Positions 9,395 to 19,817 of a stretch of 64,000 nt of DNA are shown here, in pieces; positions within the stretch are counted from its first letter, which is position 1; every line of letters starts with the position of its first letter. The position numbers and the translations under genes are program-made. Under the pieces are notes generated by a model, which saw nothing but the letters and a program-made list of their open reading frames with translations, had not been told where the DNA came from and did no database searches. The stretch spans positions 124,001 through 188,000 of the forward strand of contig NZ_AP012323.1 in NCBI RefSeq assembly GCF_001025135.1, given 5' to 3'. The DNA is from Bifidobacterium bifidum ATCC 29521 = JCM 1255 = DSM 20456 (GTDB lineage Bacteria > Actinomycetota > Actinomycetes > Actinomycetales > Bifidobacteriaceae).

Positions 9395-9633
9395 GGTGAT
9401 CCCTTTCTATATCCTTACCCATCCTATACGTCAGTGGGGAAGTCAATTGTGATTTCTGAGGAAAAAGCCTGTTTGAGCGCAAAATTTCCACTTCTGACAC
9501 GGCGTTGTGGGGCGTGAGACCTATTTGGACCGATGCCGTCCGCCTGATGCGCCAGCCCGCGGGGCGATCATGGGGAGGCAAGGGGGAGGGCTGCCGGCGT
9601 GGTTTGCCCAGTGCGGTGGCTACCGTGGTGGGC
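9395..9633. promoter_or_regulatory. Divergent promoter region between fhaA and the S9 peptidase gene
   Basis: This 239-bp divergent intergenic region must contain the promoter of the cell-wall signalling operon (minus) and that of the peptidase (plus). On the plus strand TACCGT at 9621-9626 ends 7 nt before the peptidase ATG and could be a -10 for a leaderless mRNA. I saw no clear operator. Confidence 0.4.
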
Positions 9634-12165
9634 ATGAACGATATGACGACTCTTCATGATGCAATCGGCGATTTTCCCCGCCACAAGGCGCAGACGCTGC
9701 GGTTCTCCTGCGGCGCCCCGCGTTCCGCGACCGCGATTGGCGACGGTTCCCGCGCGCTGTTCCTGCGTTCCGACGGCCCTGAGGACCTGGTGACCTCGCT
9801 GTGGCTGAGCGTGTTCGACGCGGACGGCACACATCGGGAGGTGCTGCTGGCCGACCCGCGTGTGCTGCTTGCGGACGCTGATGACGAGGACGTGCCTGCC
9901 GAGGAGAAGGTCCGTCGCGAGCGCGCCCGTGAAGGCGGCTCGGGCATTGTCTCGTATTCGGTGGATGCGGCTGGCCGCCGTGTGGTCTTCACGATCAACG
10001 GTCAGCTGTTCCTGACCGAGATCGCCGAAGACGGCAGCGGTCGCACCCGTATGCTGGCGGCGGATGGCATCGCCGCAGGAGAGGGTGCCACGCCGGTGCT
10101 TAATCCGCGCATATCGCCGGACGGCAGGCATGTGGCGTACACGACCGGCGAACATCTGATGCTGGTCGACATCGCGCCGCAGTGGCCGTCTGACAGTCGT
10201 CATGATGATGCCACCGACGACGACTGCGACGGCCAGCCGGCGCCGCACGCGCACGGCCACCGCTGCGGCGACGAGGAGTCGGGCGCCCCCTACGACCCCT
10301 CCGCCGATAAGCTCAGCACGCTGTGGAGCGTGTATCCGGACGATGACGCCGACGAGAACACGTGGAAGATCGGTCTGGCCGAATTCGTCGCCGGCGAGGA
10401 GATGGACCGTTACGACGGCTTCTGGTGGGGGCCGGACTCCCGTCACATCATCTTCGAGACGTTCAACGCGGCACCTGAGCCGATGTGGTACATCAGCGAC
10501 CCGGCGAACCCGCAGACGCCGGCCTCCGGCCGTCGATATGCGCGTGCGCTCACCAGCAACGCCGATGTGCGCCTGACGCTGGCGGAGCTCGCGTACGACG
10601 GGCACGACGAGTATGCGGGACTGGGCATCCAGCAGATCTCCTGGAACCGCAAGGACTATGAATATGTCGCCGCGGTGCACTGGTCCGCCGGCCATGAGCC
10701 ATTGCTGCTGGTGCAGAACCGCCGACAGACGCGTGACCAGGTGCTCTCGGTGCATCTCGGCTCCGAGGCCTCTGCGGGCTCGGCGCCGGTCGGCTCCACG
10801 ACCGTGCTGGAGGAGCATGCCAACGACCAGTGGCTCGACATCATCCAGGGCACGCCGGTCTTCACACCGGACGGACGCCTGGTCTGCGCGCTCAACGACA
10901 TGGACGCCGACACCAACCGGCTGACGGTGGACGGCCGCCCGTTCACGCCCGCCGGCTGGCAGGTGCGAGAGGTGCTCGACGTCACCGATGAGGACGTGCT
11001 GGCGGTCGTGCAGCGCACCCCGGAACTGGACGGATACGAGGCGCCCGACGGACTGAGCCCGTGGCGAGGCAACGCCGATGGCCATGACGCCCGCAGCTTC
11101 GACGTGGTGAGCTTCGATTATGATGGCAATGTGCTGCCGATGACCGCACGGCCCGGCTCCTGGTCGGCCAGCCGGTGCGGCGAGGGCCTGGTGATCTCCG
11201 GGCGCGACATGGACTCGGCGAAATCCGTGATGTCGCACTCCTTCACGATGCGCCCGGTCGACGGGGGAGCCGCGCCGGAAAACGATGGCGATGGCTCCGC
11301 CGCGATGAGCACGCTCGTCTGCCCGATCGACAACCATGCCGCCGAACCCGGTTTCGCGCCGAACGTGCGCTTCGCCCGGCTCGGCGAGCACCGCCTGTAC
11401 ACGGCCATCATCGCGCCGAGCGCCGATAGCCCGTACGCGAAGGCCGACAGGCTGCCGGTGCTGCTCAAGCCGTACGGCGGCCCCGGATTCCAGCAGGTCG
11501 TGTTCAACCAGGCGTACTACTGGGACGCGCAGTGGTGGGCCGACCAGGGCTTCCTGGTCGTCACCGCCGATGGCCGCGGCACCACAGGCCGCGGGCCGCG
11601 ATGGGACCGTGAGATCTTCGAGAACATGAAGGACGTCACGCTTGCCGACCAGGTGGAGGCGGTGCATGCGTTGGCCCAGGCCGTCGAGGAGCTGAACCGC
11701 GGCACCGCGCAGGACGGCGACGCGTCGCGCATCCCCGCCCCGGACCTCGACAAGGTGTGCATGATCGGCTGGTCGTACGGCGGTTTCCTGTCGGCGCTCG
11801 CGGTGCTGGACGCCCCGGACGTGGTCAAGGCGGCATGCGCCGGCGCCCCGCCCACCGATTGGACGCTGTACGACACGCATTACACCGAGCGCTACCTCGG
11901 GCTCGACCCGGCGGCGTACGAGCGCAACAGCATCATCGCCGACGCGCCGAAGCTCGCCCGCCCGCTGATGCTGATTCATGGCTTCGCCGACGACAACGTG
12001 ACCATCGCGCACAGCCTGCGCCTCAGTCAGGCGCTGATGGCCGCCGGCCGTCCGCACACCTTCCTGCCGCTGACCGGAATCACGCATATGACCAATGACC
12101 CGGTCGTCGCGGAGAACCTGCTGACGCTGCAGCGCGACTTCCTGCGCGATGCCCTCGACCTGTGA
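9634..12165 (+). CDS. S9-family prolyl oligopeptidase / dipeptidyl peptidase IV-like
   Basis: An 843-aa serine peptidase with an N-terminal beta-propeller part (residues about 1-570) and a C-terminal alpha/beta-hydrolase domain. The triad is visible as Ser714 in GWSYGG, Asp786/787 in HGFADDN and His818 in GITHM. Family members remove dipeptides after proline or alanine from peptides. No signal peptide is seen, so it is probably cytoplasmic. I chose the ATG at 9634 rather than an upstream in-frame start because homologous-looking sequence begins here; there is no Shine-Dalgarno, but a TANNNT hexamer ends 7 nt upstream. A perfect terminator hairpin follows the stop. A His/Asp-rich insertion near residue 190-215 is unusual. 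Confidence 0.9.
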   Translation: MNDMTTLHDAIGDFPRHKAQTLRFSCGAPRSATAIGDGSRALFLRSDGPEDLVTSLWLSVFDADGTHREVLLADPRVLLADADDEDVPAEEKVRRERAREGGSGIVSYSVDAAGRRVVFTINGQLFLTEIAEDGSGRTRMLAADGIAAGEGATPVLNPRISPDGRHVAYTTGEHLMLVDIAPQWPSDSRHDDATDDDCDGQPAPHAHGHRCGDEESGAPYDPSADKLSTLWSVYPDDDADENTWKIGLAEFVAGEEMDRYDGFWWGPDSRHIIFETFNAAPEPMWYISDPANPQTPASGRRYARALTSNADVRLTLAELAYDGHDEYAGLGIQQISWNRKDYEYVAAVHWSAGHEPLLLVQNRRQTRDQVLSVHLGSEASAGSAPVGSTTVLEEHANDQWLDIIQGTPVFTPDGRLVCALNDMDADTNRLTVDGRPFTPAGWQVREVLDVTDEDVLAVVQRTPELDGYEAPDGLSPWRGNADGHDARSFDVVSFDYDGNVLPMTARPGSWSASRCGEGLVISGRDMDSAKSVMSHSFTMRPVDGGAAPENDGDGSAAMSTLVCPIDNHAAEPGFAPNVRFARLGEHRLYTAIIAPSADSPYAKADRLPVLLKPYGGPGFQQVVFNQAYYWDAQWWADQGFLVVTADGRGTTGRGPRWDREIFENMKDVTLADQVEAVHALAQAVEELNRGTAQDGDASRIPAPDLDKVCMIGWSYGGFLSALAVLDAPDVVKAACAGAPPTDWTLYDTHYTERYLGLDPAAYERNSIIADAPKLARPLMLIHGFADDNVTIAHSLRLSQALMAAGRPHTFLPLTGITHMTNDPVVAENLLTLQRDFLRDALDL

Positions 12166-12174
12166 CCGGTCGCC

Positions 12175-12214
12175 CGTTTCGGGGCGGAATGGAACGGCAT
12201 TCCGCCCCGAAACG
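12175..12214 (+). terminator. Perfect 16-bp terminator hairpin after the S9 peptidase
   Basis: Arms 12175-12190 and 12199-12214 are perfectly complementary around an 8-nt loop. It starts 9 bases after the peptidase stop codon. Confidence 0.8.
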
Positions 12215-12268
12215 CGGCAAATGCGACATCGGCGGCGCTTGTGCACAGTATGTCCGATATCGCGTTCG

Positions 12269-12348
12269 ACATATGGGCGGTTCGTGTCCACATATGGCCT
12301 CGGCGGTGCGCTGTGGGCGAATCCAGCTCTTACGGCTGGGGATATACT
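12269..12348 (+). promoter_or_regulatory. Probable promoter with direct repeats upstream of the YhgE/Pip operon
   Basis: TATACT at 12343-12348 is a good -10 hexamer about 44 bp before the start of the first YhgE gene. Upstream, ACATATGG occurs at 12269 and 12290, exactly 21 bp (two helical turns) apart, which could be a regulator site. No regulator gene lies nearby. Confidence 0.4.
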
Positions 12349-12392
12349 CTCACTGAGCATGATCGGGCGGAAGATACGAAACGGGGGGTTTG

Positions 12393-15215
12393 GTGCGTAC
12401 GATTTGGCGAATATTCACGCGCGACCTCATGCGCATCCTGCGCAACCCGGTCGCGGTGGTGGTGACGCTGGGCGTGGCCATCATCCCCTCTCTGTATGCA
12501 TGGTTCAACATCCTCGCCAACTGGGACCCGTATTCGTCGACCGGCAACCTCCAGGTCGCCGTCGCCAATGAAGACAAGGGCACTACATCAGATCTGGTCG
12601 GGCGGCTCGACGCGGGCAAGCAGGTCGTCAGCCAGCTCAAGAAGAACGACCGGCTCGGCTGGACGTTCGTCAGCGCCGACAAGGCCGTGGAAGGCGTGCA
12701 GTCCGGCGAATACTACGCGGCGATCGTACTGCCGAAGGACTTCAGCGAAAGCCTGATCAATTCGATCACCGGCTCTTCCGACAAGCCGAACATCATCTAC
12801 TACGTCAACGAGAAAAAGAACGCCATCGCGCCGAAAATCACCGATACGGGCGCCACGACCATCGACTCCCAGATCAACGCGACATTTGTCTCCACCGTCA
12901 GCAAGACACTCGCCCAAACGATAACGAAGGAGGGCGGCAAGCTCAGCCAGTCCGCCGACGGCACGCGCACCAGCGTCGTCAACGACCTCAACGGCCTCAT
13001 CGAGCAGCTGAACGACATCGACTCATCGCTCGGGCGCATGGGCGGCACGTTCGACGATGCGGAAAAGGGCATCAAACAGGCCAAGTCCACCGTCGCCTCG
13101 CTGAAACGTCAGATCTCATCCGCGCAGAAAGCCGCGAAACAGTCGCAGAAACTGCTCACGCAGGTGCAGGGCAGCGCCCAATCGTTCTCGTCGTCGCTTG
13201 CAGGCGCGTTCGACAACGGATCCGTGCAGCTGTCCGGCATCGGCGTCAGCGTGAACAACGCGGCGGGAGACGCGCTCAGCGCCTTCAACACCGCACAAGG
13301 CAGCATCGACGACATCACCAACGCTCTGCAGAAGCCGCTCGACGGCGCGGCTACGCTGTCCAGCGACCTCAAGGACGCGATGAACAAGGCCGGCATCGGC
13401 CGCGACACCGCCATCGGCAAGCAGATCTGGCAGCAGATAGACGCGCTCGACAAGACCGTGAACACCCAGCAGGGCCAGCTCGACGCCTTCCACAAGGACA
13501 CGTCACAGTTCATCAGCTCCGGCAAGAGCGCGGCCACCAGCCTTTCGGACGCCACCAGCACCGCCACCGGCAGCGGCATCGGCATACTCAACCGCGCACG
13601 CACGACGCTCACCGGAACCGTCACCCCGAACCTGACCGCGGGATTGAGCAACTTCGCCACGCTCAGCGGCACAATCGACGGCACGCTGTCATCGCTGTCA
13701 TCCACGCTCGGCCAGTCCGACAGCCTGTTTGACGAGCTGTCCGACACGCTGAGCCAGGCGAAAACCACCGTGGCCGGCACGCAGAAATCGCTCGCCGACC
13801 TCACCGACAGCGTCAGCGGCGTGCGCACCGACATCGCCGCGCTCGGCAGTTCGGCCACATACCAGAAAATCGAGCAGGCCCTGAACATCGACGGCGACAG
13901 CTTCGGCGAATTCATGGGCACACCGGTCAAACTGTCCACCAAAAGCGTCTACCCGATGGACAACTACGGCTCCGCGGTCACCCCGTTCTACACGAACCTG
14001 GCGCTGTGGGTCGGCGGCTTCGTGCTCATCGCCATCTACAAGCTAGAGGTCGACCGCGAGCGGCTCGGCGACGTGACCGCGTCGCAGGCGTATCTCGGGC
14101 GGTGGATGCTGTTCGTGGTCGTCGGATTCCTCCAGGCCCTGATCGTCATGATCGGCGATCTGGTGCTCGGCATCCAATGCCAGCGTCCGGTGCTGTTCGT
14201 CCTCGCCGGTCTGTTCTGCTCGTTCGTGTACATCAACATCATCTATGCGCTCGCGGTCGCGTTCCGGCATATCGGCAAGGCGGTCGCCGTGATACTGGTG
14301 ATCGTCCAGATTCCGGGCGCGTCGGGCCTGTACCCGATTGAGATGATGCCGGACTTCTTCCGGGAGCTGCACCCGTGGCTGCCGTTCACGTACGGCATCA
14401 ACGCGATGCGTGGCCCGATAGCGGGACTCTACGGCAACCATTACTGGATCGACATGCTGCATCTGTTCCTGTACCTGCCCGTCGCGCTGTTCATCGGGCT
14501 GGTCGTGCGCCGGTACGCGCTGAACCTGAACGCGCTGTTCGACCGGCGGCTGGCCGAAACCGACCTGATGATGACCGAGCACAACGCGATGGTCAACGAG
14601 TCGGTGAGCTTCTCTTCGATCCTGAACGAGTTCTCGAACACCGAAGAGCTTCGCAAGGTGATCCGCCGTCGCGCGAAACGGTTCTTCGGGCGCTATCCGC
14701 GGCTGATCCGCGCCGGGCTGGCCCTGCTGATCGTGCTGCCGTTCGTGTTCCTCATCCTGCTGTTCGTCATCCCAAACAAGGTGGCGATGCTGACGACGTG
14801 GATCCTGTCGATAATCATCATCGATGCCTTCCTGATCGTGGTCGAATACATGCGGGACCGGTACGCGCGGCAGCTGGGCGTCAGCGCCATGAGCGCGGAC
14901 GCGTTCCGCGACGCCGTGCTGCGTGGATACACGCACCGGCACCTGACGTTCCGCACGTCCGGGAGGTCGCCGCGCAGGCATGCGGCCGTCTCCAAGGCGG
15001 CTCGGGACGACGGTGATGCCGGGGCCGCCGGCGACGGTGACATCGTGGAGCTCGGTGAACTCGACGGCCTTGACTGGCCGGCGCAACCGATTTCAGGCAA
15101 TGACGATGCCGAGGGCGGCAATAACGGCAATGAGGAGAGCGTCGGGGAGACCACCGAGCAGATACCGCCCGCAGGGCATATGCCGTTCGCCGGGCAGGAG
15201 GACGAGACGCGATGA
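12393..15215 (+). CDS. YhgE/Pip-type ABC-2-like membrane protein
   Basis: A 940-aa membrane protein of the YhgE/Pip family. It has one N-terminal membrane helix (about residues 17-38), a large coiled-coil-rich extracytoplasmic region (about 40-520) and a C-terminal block of about six helices resembling ABC-2 permeases. It continues with a second hydrophobic pair near 770-815 and an acidic tail. Family members include the phage-infection protein of lactococci and parts of type VII-like or efflux systems; the substrate is unknown. I prefer the GTG at 12393, since a GGGGGG stretch lies just upstream; a TTG at 12390 is also possible. Its stop overlaps the start of a second family member by ATGA, so the two are coupled. 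Confidence 0.88.
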   Translation: MRTIWRIFTRDLMRILRNPVAVVVTLGVAIIPSLYAWFNILANWDPYSSTGNLQVAVANEDKGTTSDLVGRLDAGKQVVSQLKKNDRLGWTFVSADKAVEGVQSGEYYAAIVLPKDFSESLINSITGSSDKPNIIYYVNEKKNAIAPKITDTGATTIDSQINATFVSTVSKTLAQTITKEGGKLSQSADGTRTSVVNDLNGLIEQLNDIDSSLGRMGGTFDDAEKGIKQAKSTVASLKRQISSAQKAAKQSQKLLTQVQGSAQSFSSSLAGAFDNGSVQLSGIGVSVNNAAGDALSAFNTAQGSIDDITNALQKPLDGAATLSSDLKDAMNKAGIGRDTAIGKQIWQQIDALDKTVNTQQGQLDAFHKDTSQFISSGKSAATSLSDATSTATGSGIGILNRARTTLTGTVTPNLTAGLSNFATLSGTIDGTLSSLSSTLGQSDSLFDELSDTLSQAKTTVAGTQKSLADLTDSVSGVRTDIAALGSSATYQKIEQALNIDGDSFGEFMGTPVKLSTKSVYPMDNYGSAVTPFYTNLALWVGGFVLIAIYKLEVDRERLGDVTASQAYLGRWMLFVVVGFLQALIVMIGDLVLGIQCQRPVLFVLAGLFCSFVYINIIYALAVAFRHIGKAVAVILVIVQIPGASGLYPIEMMPDFFRELHPWLPFTYGINAMRGPIAGLYGNHYWIDMLHLFLYLPVALFIGLVVRRYALNLNALFDRRLAETDLMMTEHNAMVNESVSFSSILNEFSNTEELRKVIRRRAKRFFGRYPRLIRAGLALLIVLPFVFLILLFVIPNKVAMLTTWILSIIIIDAFLIVVEYMRDRYARQLGVSAMSADAFRDAVLRGYTHRHLTFRTSGRSPRRHAAVSKAARDDGDAGAAGDGDIVELGELDGLDWPAQPISGNDDAEGGNNGNEESVGETTEQIPPAGHMPFAGQEDETR

Positions 15216-17539
15216 AAAACATCTGGAGGATCTTCACGCGCGACGTCTGCCACGCCACGCGCAATGTCATCGCGATCATCGTGGCCATGGGACTGATCAT
15301 CGTGCCGGCGCTGTACGCCTGGTACAACATCGCCGCCAGCTGGGACCCGTACGGCAACACCAAATCGTTGAAAGTGGCCGTGGCGAACGTCGACAGCGGA
15401 TACAAATCCGACCTGATCCCGGTGCGTGTCAACATCGGCGAGACCGTCGTCAGCTCGCTGCGCGCCAACCATGACCTCGACTGGCAGTTCGTCGACCGCG
15501 ACACCGCGATCGACGGCGTGCATTCTGGCGAATACTACGCGGCGCTGATCATCCCTAAGCAGTTCAGCGCCGACATGATGACGCTGTTCTCGCCGGAAAT
15601 GAAGCACGCCGAACTGGAGTACTACCTCAACGAGAAAATCAACCCGATCGCGCCGCACATCACCGATCAGGGCGCGTCCACGGTCGCCACGACCATCGAC
15701 CAGACCTTCGCGAAGACCCTCGCGCAGGTCGCCCTCGACCTGGTATCCAGCCTGCTGAAATTCGCGCAAAGCCCGCAAATGAGCGAGTACGTATCCAACG
15801 CCACGAAACACATTTCGTCGATTTCGTCGCAGCTGAAGTCCGCCGCGTCACAGGCCGACTCCTACGCAAGCCTGATGGGCGCGACAGGCAAAATCATCAG
15901 CTCCACCGACCGTCTGCTCGGCTCGACCGGATCCAGCGCGTCGGACGCGAAGAAAGCGCTGAAACAGGGCACGACCGGCGTGAAAAGCCTGGACGAGGCC
16001 CTAGCCGGCGTCTCGACGAGCATGATCTCGTCGCTGTCCGACGCCGCGGGAGCCTACGACACGATCAGCAAGCAGGTGGACACCGCGTTCTCCGACATGG
16101 GCTCCCAATCCTCCCAGATTACCGACAAGCTCACCACGCTGCAGCGCAACATCCAATCGCAGGCCGACACATTCGGCACATACGCGGAGGCGCTGCGCTC
16201 GCTGGCCGACGCCGCGCACCTGCAGGCGGTCAAGGACGCGCTCAACAACGCGGCTCAGCAGGCGCAGAACACGCAGAACGAGCTGCAGAAGGTCGCCGAC
16301 AGCATCGGCGACGCCTCCAAGAAAATCACCGACGGCACCGCCAGCGCGGACGACACGCGCAAATCCCTGAAGAAGCAGATAGCCGCCGCGAAGCAGTCGA
16401 TCACCGACATGGCGAACACGTACGACACCACGATCAAGCCGCAACTCGACGAGCTGGGCAAGTCGATGAGCGATGTCGTCAAGCAGTCGGGGAGCGTCAT
16501 CGACGGACTGGCCGCCACCGCCGCCAGCATGTCCGGCCTGTCCGGCGACATCACCGGCAGCCTGTCCGACGTGTAATCCTCGTTGGGCGACGCGGCGACC
16601 ACCCTGAACGCCTCGGCCGAGAAACTCGACTCGCTCAACAAGCAGCTGACGGCGGTCGTCGGAGGCAGCGGCATGCCCGATCTCTCGCAGATCACGTCAA
16701 CCGACCCCGATTCGATCGCCACGCTGCTGTCCGCCCCGGTCTCGGTGAACCGCATCGCGCTGTACCCGGTCGCCAACTATGGTTCCGCCATGACGCCGTT
16801 CTATACCGTGCTGTCGATCTGGGTGGGCGCGATCATCCTCGTCGCCATGATGAAGGTGTCGGTGTCCGACCGCGAGAAGGCGAAGGTGCTCGGCCTCGGC
16901 GAAACGCTGCCGATGGGCGAGACGATGGGCGTGAAGGATGCCGTGATCGCCGGACGGACCGCAGGGCCGGGCGCGATGCTCGACGTGCTGCGCAAGCCAC
17001 GCCCCGAGTCGCCCGGCAACGCGCGACGGTTCGGCCTGCACCCGTATCAGGAGTATTTCGGGCGATACGCCATTTTCGGCGCGATGGCGCTGCTGCAGGG
17101 CACGCTGGTATGCCTGGGCGACATGTTCTTCCTCGGCGTGCAATGCGAGCATCCGCTGCAGTTCCTGATGGTCGGCTGGCTGTGCGCGCTGGTGTTCTCG
17201 CTGCTGATCTACACGCTGACCGTGTCGTTCGGCGACATCGGCAAGGCCATCGCCGTGGTGCTGCTGGTCATGCAGGTGGCCGGCTCGGGCGGTACCTTCC
17301 CGATCGAGACGTTGCCGCCGTTCTTCCAGACGATCTGCAAGTGGCTGTTGTTCCCGTACGGGGTCGATGCGATGCATTCGGCGATGGCGGGGTCGTTCGG
17401 CAACGAATACTGGGTGTCGATGGGCAAGCTGGCGCTGTTCATCCTGCCGGCGCTGCTACTCGGCCTGGTGCTGCGCAAGCCGGTGATGCGGCTGAATGAT
17501 TGGATCATCCGCAATCTCGAATCCACCAAGGTCATGTGA
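15212..17539 (+). pseudogene. Second YhgE/Pip-type membrane protein, interrupted by one in-frame TAA
   Basis: The reading frame starting at the ATG of 15212 encodes an N-terminal helix and the coiled-coil region of a YhgE/Pip protein, then meets TAA at 16574-16576. The same frame continues without another stop to 17539 and encodes the end of the extracytoplasmic part and the six-helix C-terminal domain. Restoring the stop codon would give a protein of about 775 residues, similar in layout to the upstream gene. The break is therefore a single nonsense change, or a sequencing error, in an otherwise intact gene. It may still give a 454-aa fragment without the permease part. The two family members probably form a heteromeric complex when intact. 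Confidence 0.85.
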
Positions 17540-17691
17540 CGTGAGTCGGCGGGCGAGCGGTAGGCTGGCCGCGCGGGTGCGGCGGCCGGTAGCCGCCGGT
17601 TGCCGGCCGTCCGGCCGCCCGGCCGTGACGCCGGACGAAGCCGGTCGTTTCCCCGCCCGTCGCCGGCGTGAAAGGCGGTACAGTGGAGGCT

Positions 17692-18747
17692 ATGCAAGTG
17701 AAGCTTATCGACGAGAACCGCTATGCAGACGAGATGCGCGAGACGGTGCTGCCCGCGCTCGCCACATGCCGGTCCGAAGGCTGGATGGCGCCGGCGGACG
17801 ACGACGGTCTGCCGCCGCTGCAGCGTGCGGGCAAACTGCATTACGTGTGTTACGACGCGGCGAAATTCGACCGGTTGGGCGAGGACGGTGCCGCCGCCAC
17901 ATTCCGCGGTGCCGTGGTGATCTCCCACGGGTTCACGGAGTTCGCCGCGAAATATGCGGAGATGGTGTGGTACTTCCTGCTCGCAGGGTACTCGGTGTGC
18001 GTGTTCGAGCACCGCGGACATGGGTATTCCGCGCGTGACGTCGACAATTCGTCCCTAGTGTGGATTGATGATTGGCGGCGGTATGTGGCCGATCTGGCGA
18101 AATTCGCGGAGACGGTGGGCAAGGATTACGCGGATGGCCGTCCGCTGAACCTGTACTGCCATTCGATGGGCGGCGGCATCGGGGCGAGTGTGCTGGAGAC
18201 GCATCCGACGCTGTTCGACAAGGCCGTGCTGTCGTGCCCGATGATCGCGCCGGTGACCGGTATGCCGAACTGGCTGGCGTCGGTGCTTGCCGGCGCGATG
18301 TGCCGGCTCGGGCTGGGACGGCACATGGTGTTCGGGCAGAGTGAGTTCACGCCGGAGCTGGATATGGCCGATTACGAGGGCGCGAGCGAGGCCCGCGTGC
18401 GCTGGTTCCAACAGCAGCGCATCGACGACCCGCATCAGCGGACGTACGCGGCGACATTCGCGTGGGTGCGGCAGGCGCTGCGACTGTCGCGTGCCGTGCA
18501 GCGGCCGGAGGCGTGCGACAATGTCGAGACGCCGGTGCTGCTGTTCCAGGCCGGGCGCGACGTGTGGGTGCTCAACGAGCCGCAGAACCGGTTCGCGCAG
18601 GAGGTCAACTCCGATGGAGGGAATGTGCGTGTGGTACGCATCGAGAACTCGCTGCATGAGATTTTCAGCATGCCCAATGCCGTTCTTGGGCCGTATCTGG
18701 AGCGGATTCTGGGCTTCTTCGGCTCATCTGAGATGCCGACGTTCTGA
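17692..18747 (+). CDS. Alpha/beta hydrolase, monoacylglycerol lipase / lysophospholipase type
   Basis: A 351-aa hydrolase. The nucleophile elbow is CHSMGGG, with a likely Asp in AGRDVWV and the catalytic His in SLHEIF. The oxyanion segment ISHGFTEFAAKY is close to the PldB/monoglyceride lipase group (COG2267). It would cleave acyl chains from monoacylglycerols or lysophospholipids. I chose ATG 17692, which has GGAGG at a proper distance; an upstream GTG is in frame but unsupported. The stop codon overlaps the start of the following DMT exporter gene, so the two are cotranscribed. Confidence 0.87.
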   Translation: MQVKLIDENRYADEMRETVLPALATCRSEGWMAPADDDGLPPLQRAGKLHYVCYDAAKFDRLGEDGAAATFRGAVVISHGFTEFAAKYAEMVWYFLLAGYSVCVFEHRGHGYSARDVDNSSLVWIDDWRRYVADLAKFAETVGKDYADGRPLNLYCHSMGGGIGASVLETHPTLFDKAVLSCPMIAPVTGMPNWLASVLAGAMCRLGLGRHMVFGQSEFTPELDMADYEGASEARVRWFQQQRIDDPHQRTYAATFAWVRQALRLSRAVQRPEACDNVETPVLLFQAGRDVWVLNEPQNRFAQEVNSDGGNVRVVRIENSLHEIFSMPNAVLGPYLERILGFFGSSEMPTF

Positions 18748-19757
18748 TGGTTTGTGACGGATGCCGACCGGATGAGTCCGCAATGAAAGATGTCGTGAAA
18801 CATGCCGTGAAACATATCGTGAAACAGTCGAAAACGCCGGCCGCCGAGTCGGCGCCCGAGACTGCATCATTCGAGCGTACGCCGAAAGCCATGCTGCTGG
18901 GCGCCGTGCTGGTGCTGCTTGGCGGTGTGCTGTGGGGCATCAACGCCACAGTGTCGAAATTGCTGATGGCCGACTATCACGCCGACCCGCTGTGGATCGC
19001 CTGCGTGCGCGAGCTCGCGGCCGGCGCGTTGTTCCTGGCCTGTGCCGGTGTGCGTACGCCGAAACTATTGGCAGGTGCGGTGCGCGACCGACGCTCCTAC
19101 CCGATGCTGCTGCTCGCCGCGCTGACCTGCGTGCTGTTCGTGCAGGTCTCGTATCTGTCCGCGATCGACTGGACGAACTCCGGCACCGCGACCGTATTGC
19201 AGACGTTGAACCTGCTGTTCGTGCTGGCGTATGTGTGCATACGCGGGCGCCGCTGGCCGGGGCTGCGCGAGAGCATCGGCGTGGCGTTGGCGTTTACCGG
19301 TACGGTGCTGATCGCCACCGGAGGAGATCTTTCCACGCTGAAGCTGCCACTGGTCGGATTGCTATGGGGCCTCGCCGACGCGGCGTGTACGGCGGCGCTG
19401 TCGATTCTGCCGGCCAAGCTGGTAGCGCGATGGGGCAATCTTGCGGTCAACGGCATCATGTTCGTCATATCCGGTTTGGTGCTGACGCCGTTCGTCCGCC
19501 CGTGGGCCAGCGCGCCGCAGCTGGATTGGTTCGGCATGCTGCTGATGGTGTTCACCGTTGTCGGAGGCACGTTCGGCGCATATTGGCTGTTCCTGGCCGG
19601 CGTGATGCGTATCGGCTCGATGCGCGGCACAATGCTGGGTACCAGCGAGCCGATCGCCGCGACGATATCCGCCGTGCTGTGGGCCGGGGCGGTGTTCACG
19701 CCCACGGATTTCGTCGGCTTTGTGATGATCATTGTCATGGTGTTCCTCGTGCGCTAG
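18747..19757 (+). CDS. EamA/DMT-family transporter
   Basis: A 336-aa membrane protein with ten predicted hydrophobic helices in two repeated EamA halves, after a polar N-terminal segment of about 45 residues. DMT proteins export amino acids, nucleotides or other metabolites; the substrate here cannot be told. The start overlaps the hydrolase stop in a TGATG arrangement; an ATG at 18783 is an alternative that would remove most of the polar extension. A complex palindromic element follows downstream. Confidence 0.85.
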   Translation: MVCDGCRPDESAMKDVVKHAVKHIVKQSKTPAAESAPETASFERTPKAMLLGAVLVLLGGVLWGINATVSKLLMADYHADPLWIACVRELAAGALFLACAGVRTPKLLAGAVRDRRSYPMLLLAALTCVLFVQVSYLSAIDWTNSGTATVLQTLNLLFVLAYVCIRGRRWPGLRESIGVALAFTGTVLIATGGDLSTLKLPLVGLLWGLADAACTAALSILPAKLVARWGNLAVNGIMFVISGLVLTPFVRPWASAPQLDWFGMLLMVFTVVGGTFGAYWLFLAGVMRIGSMRGTMLGTSEPIAATISAVLWAGAVFTPTDFVGFVMIIVMVFLVR

Positions 19758-19817
19758 CACGTGTGGCCCGCATGCCGACATACGGTCTCTCTCGCGTGCG
19801 ACGCGCTTCACCGACTG

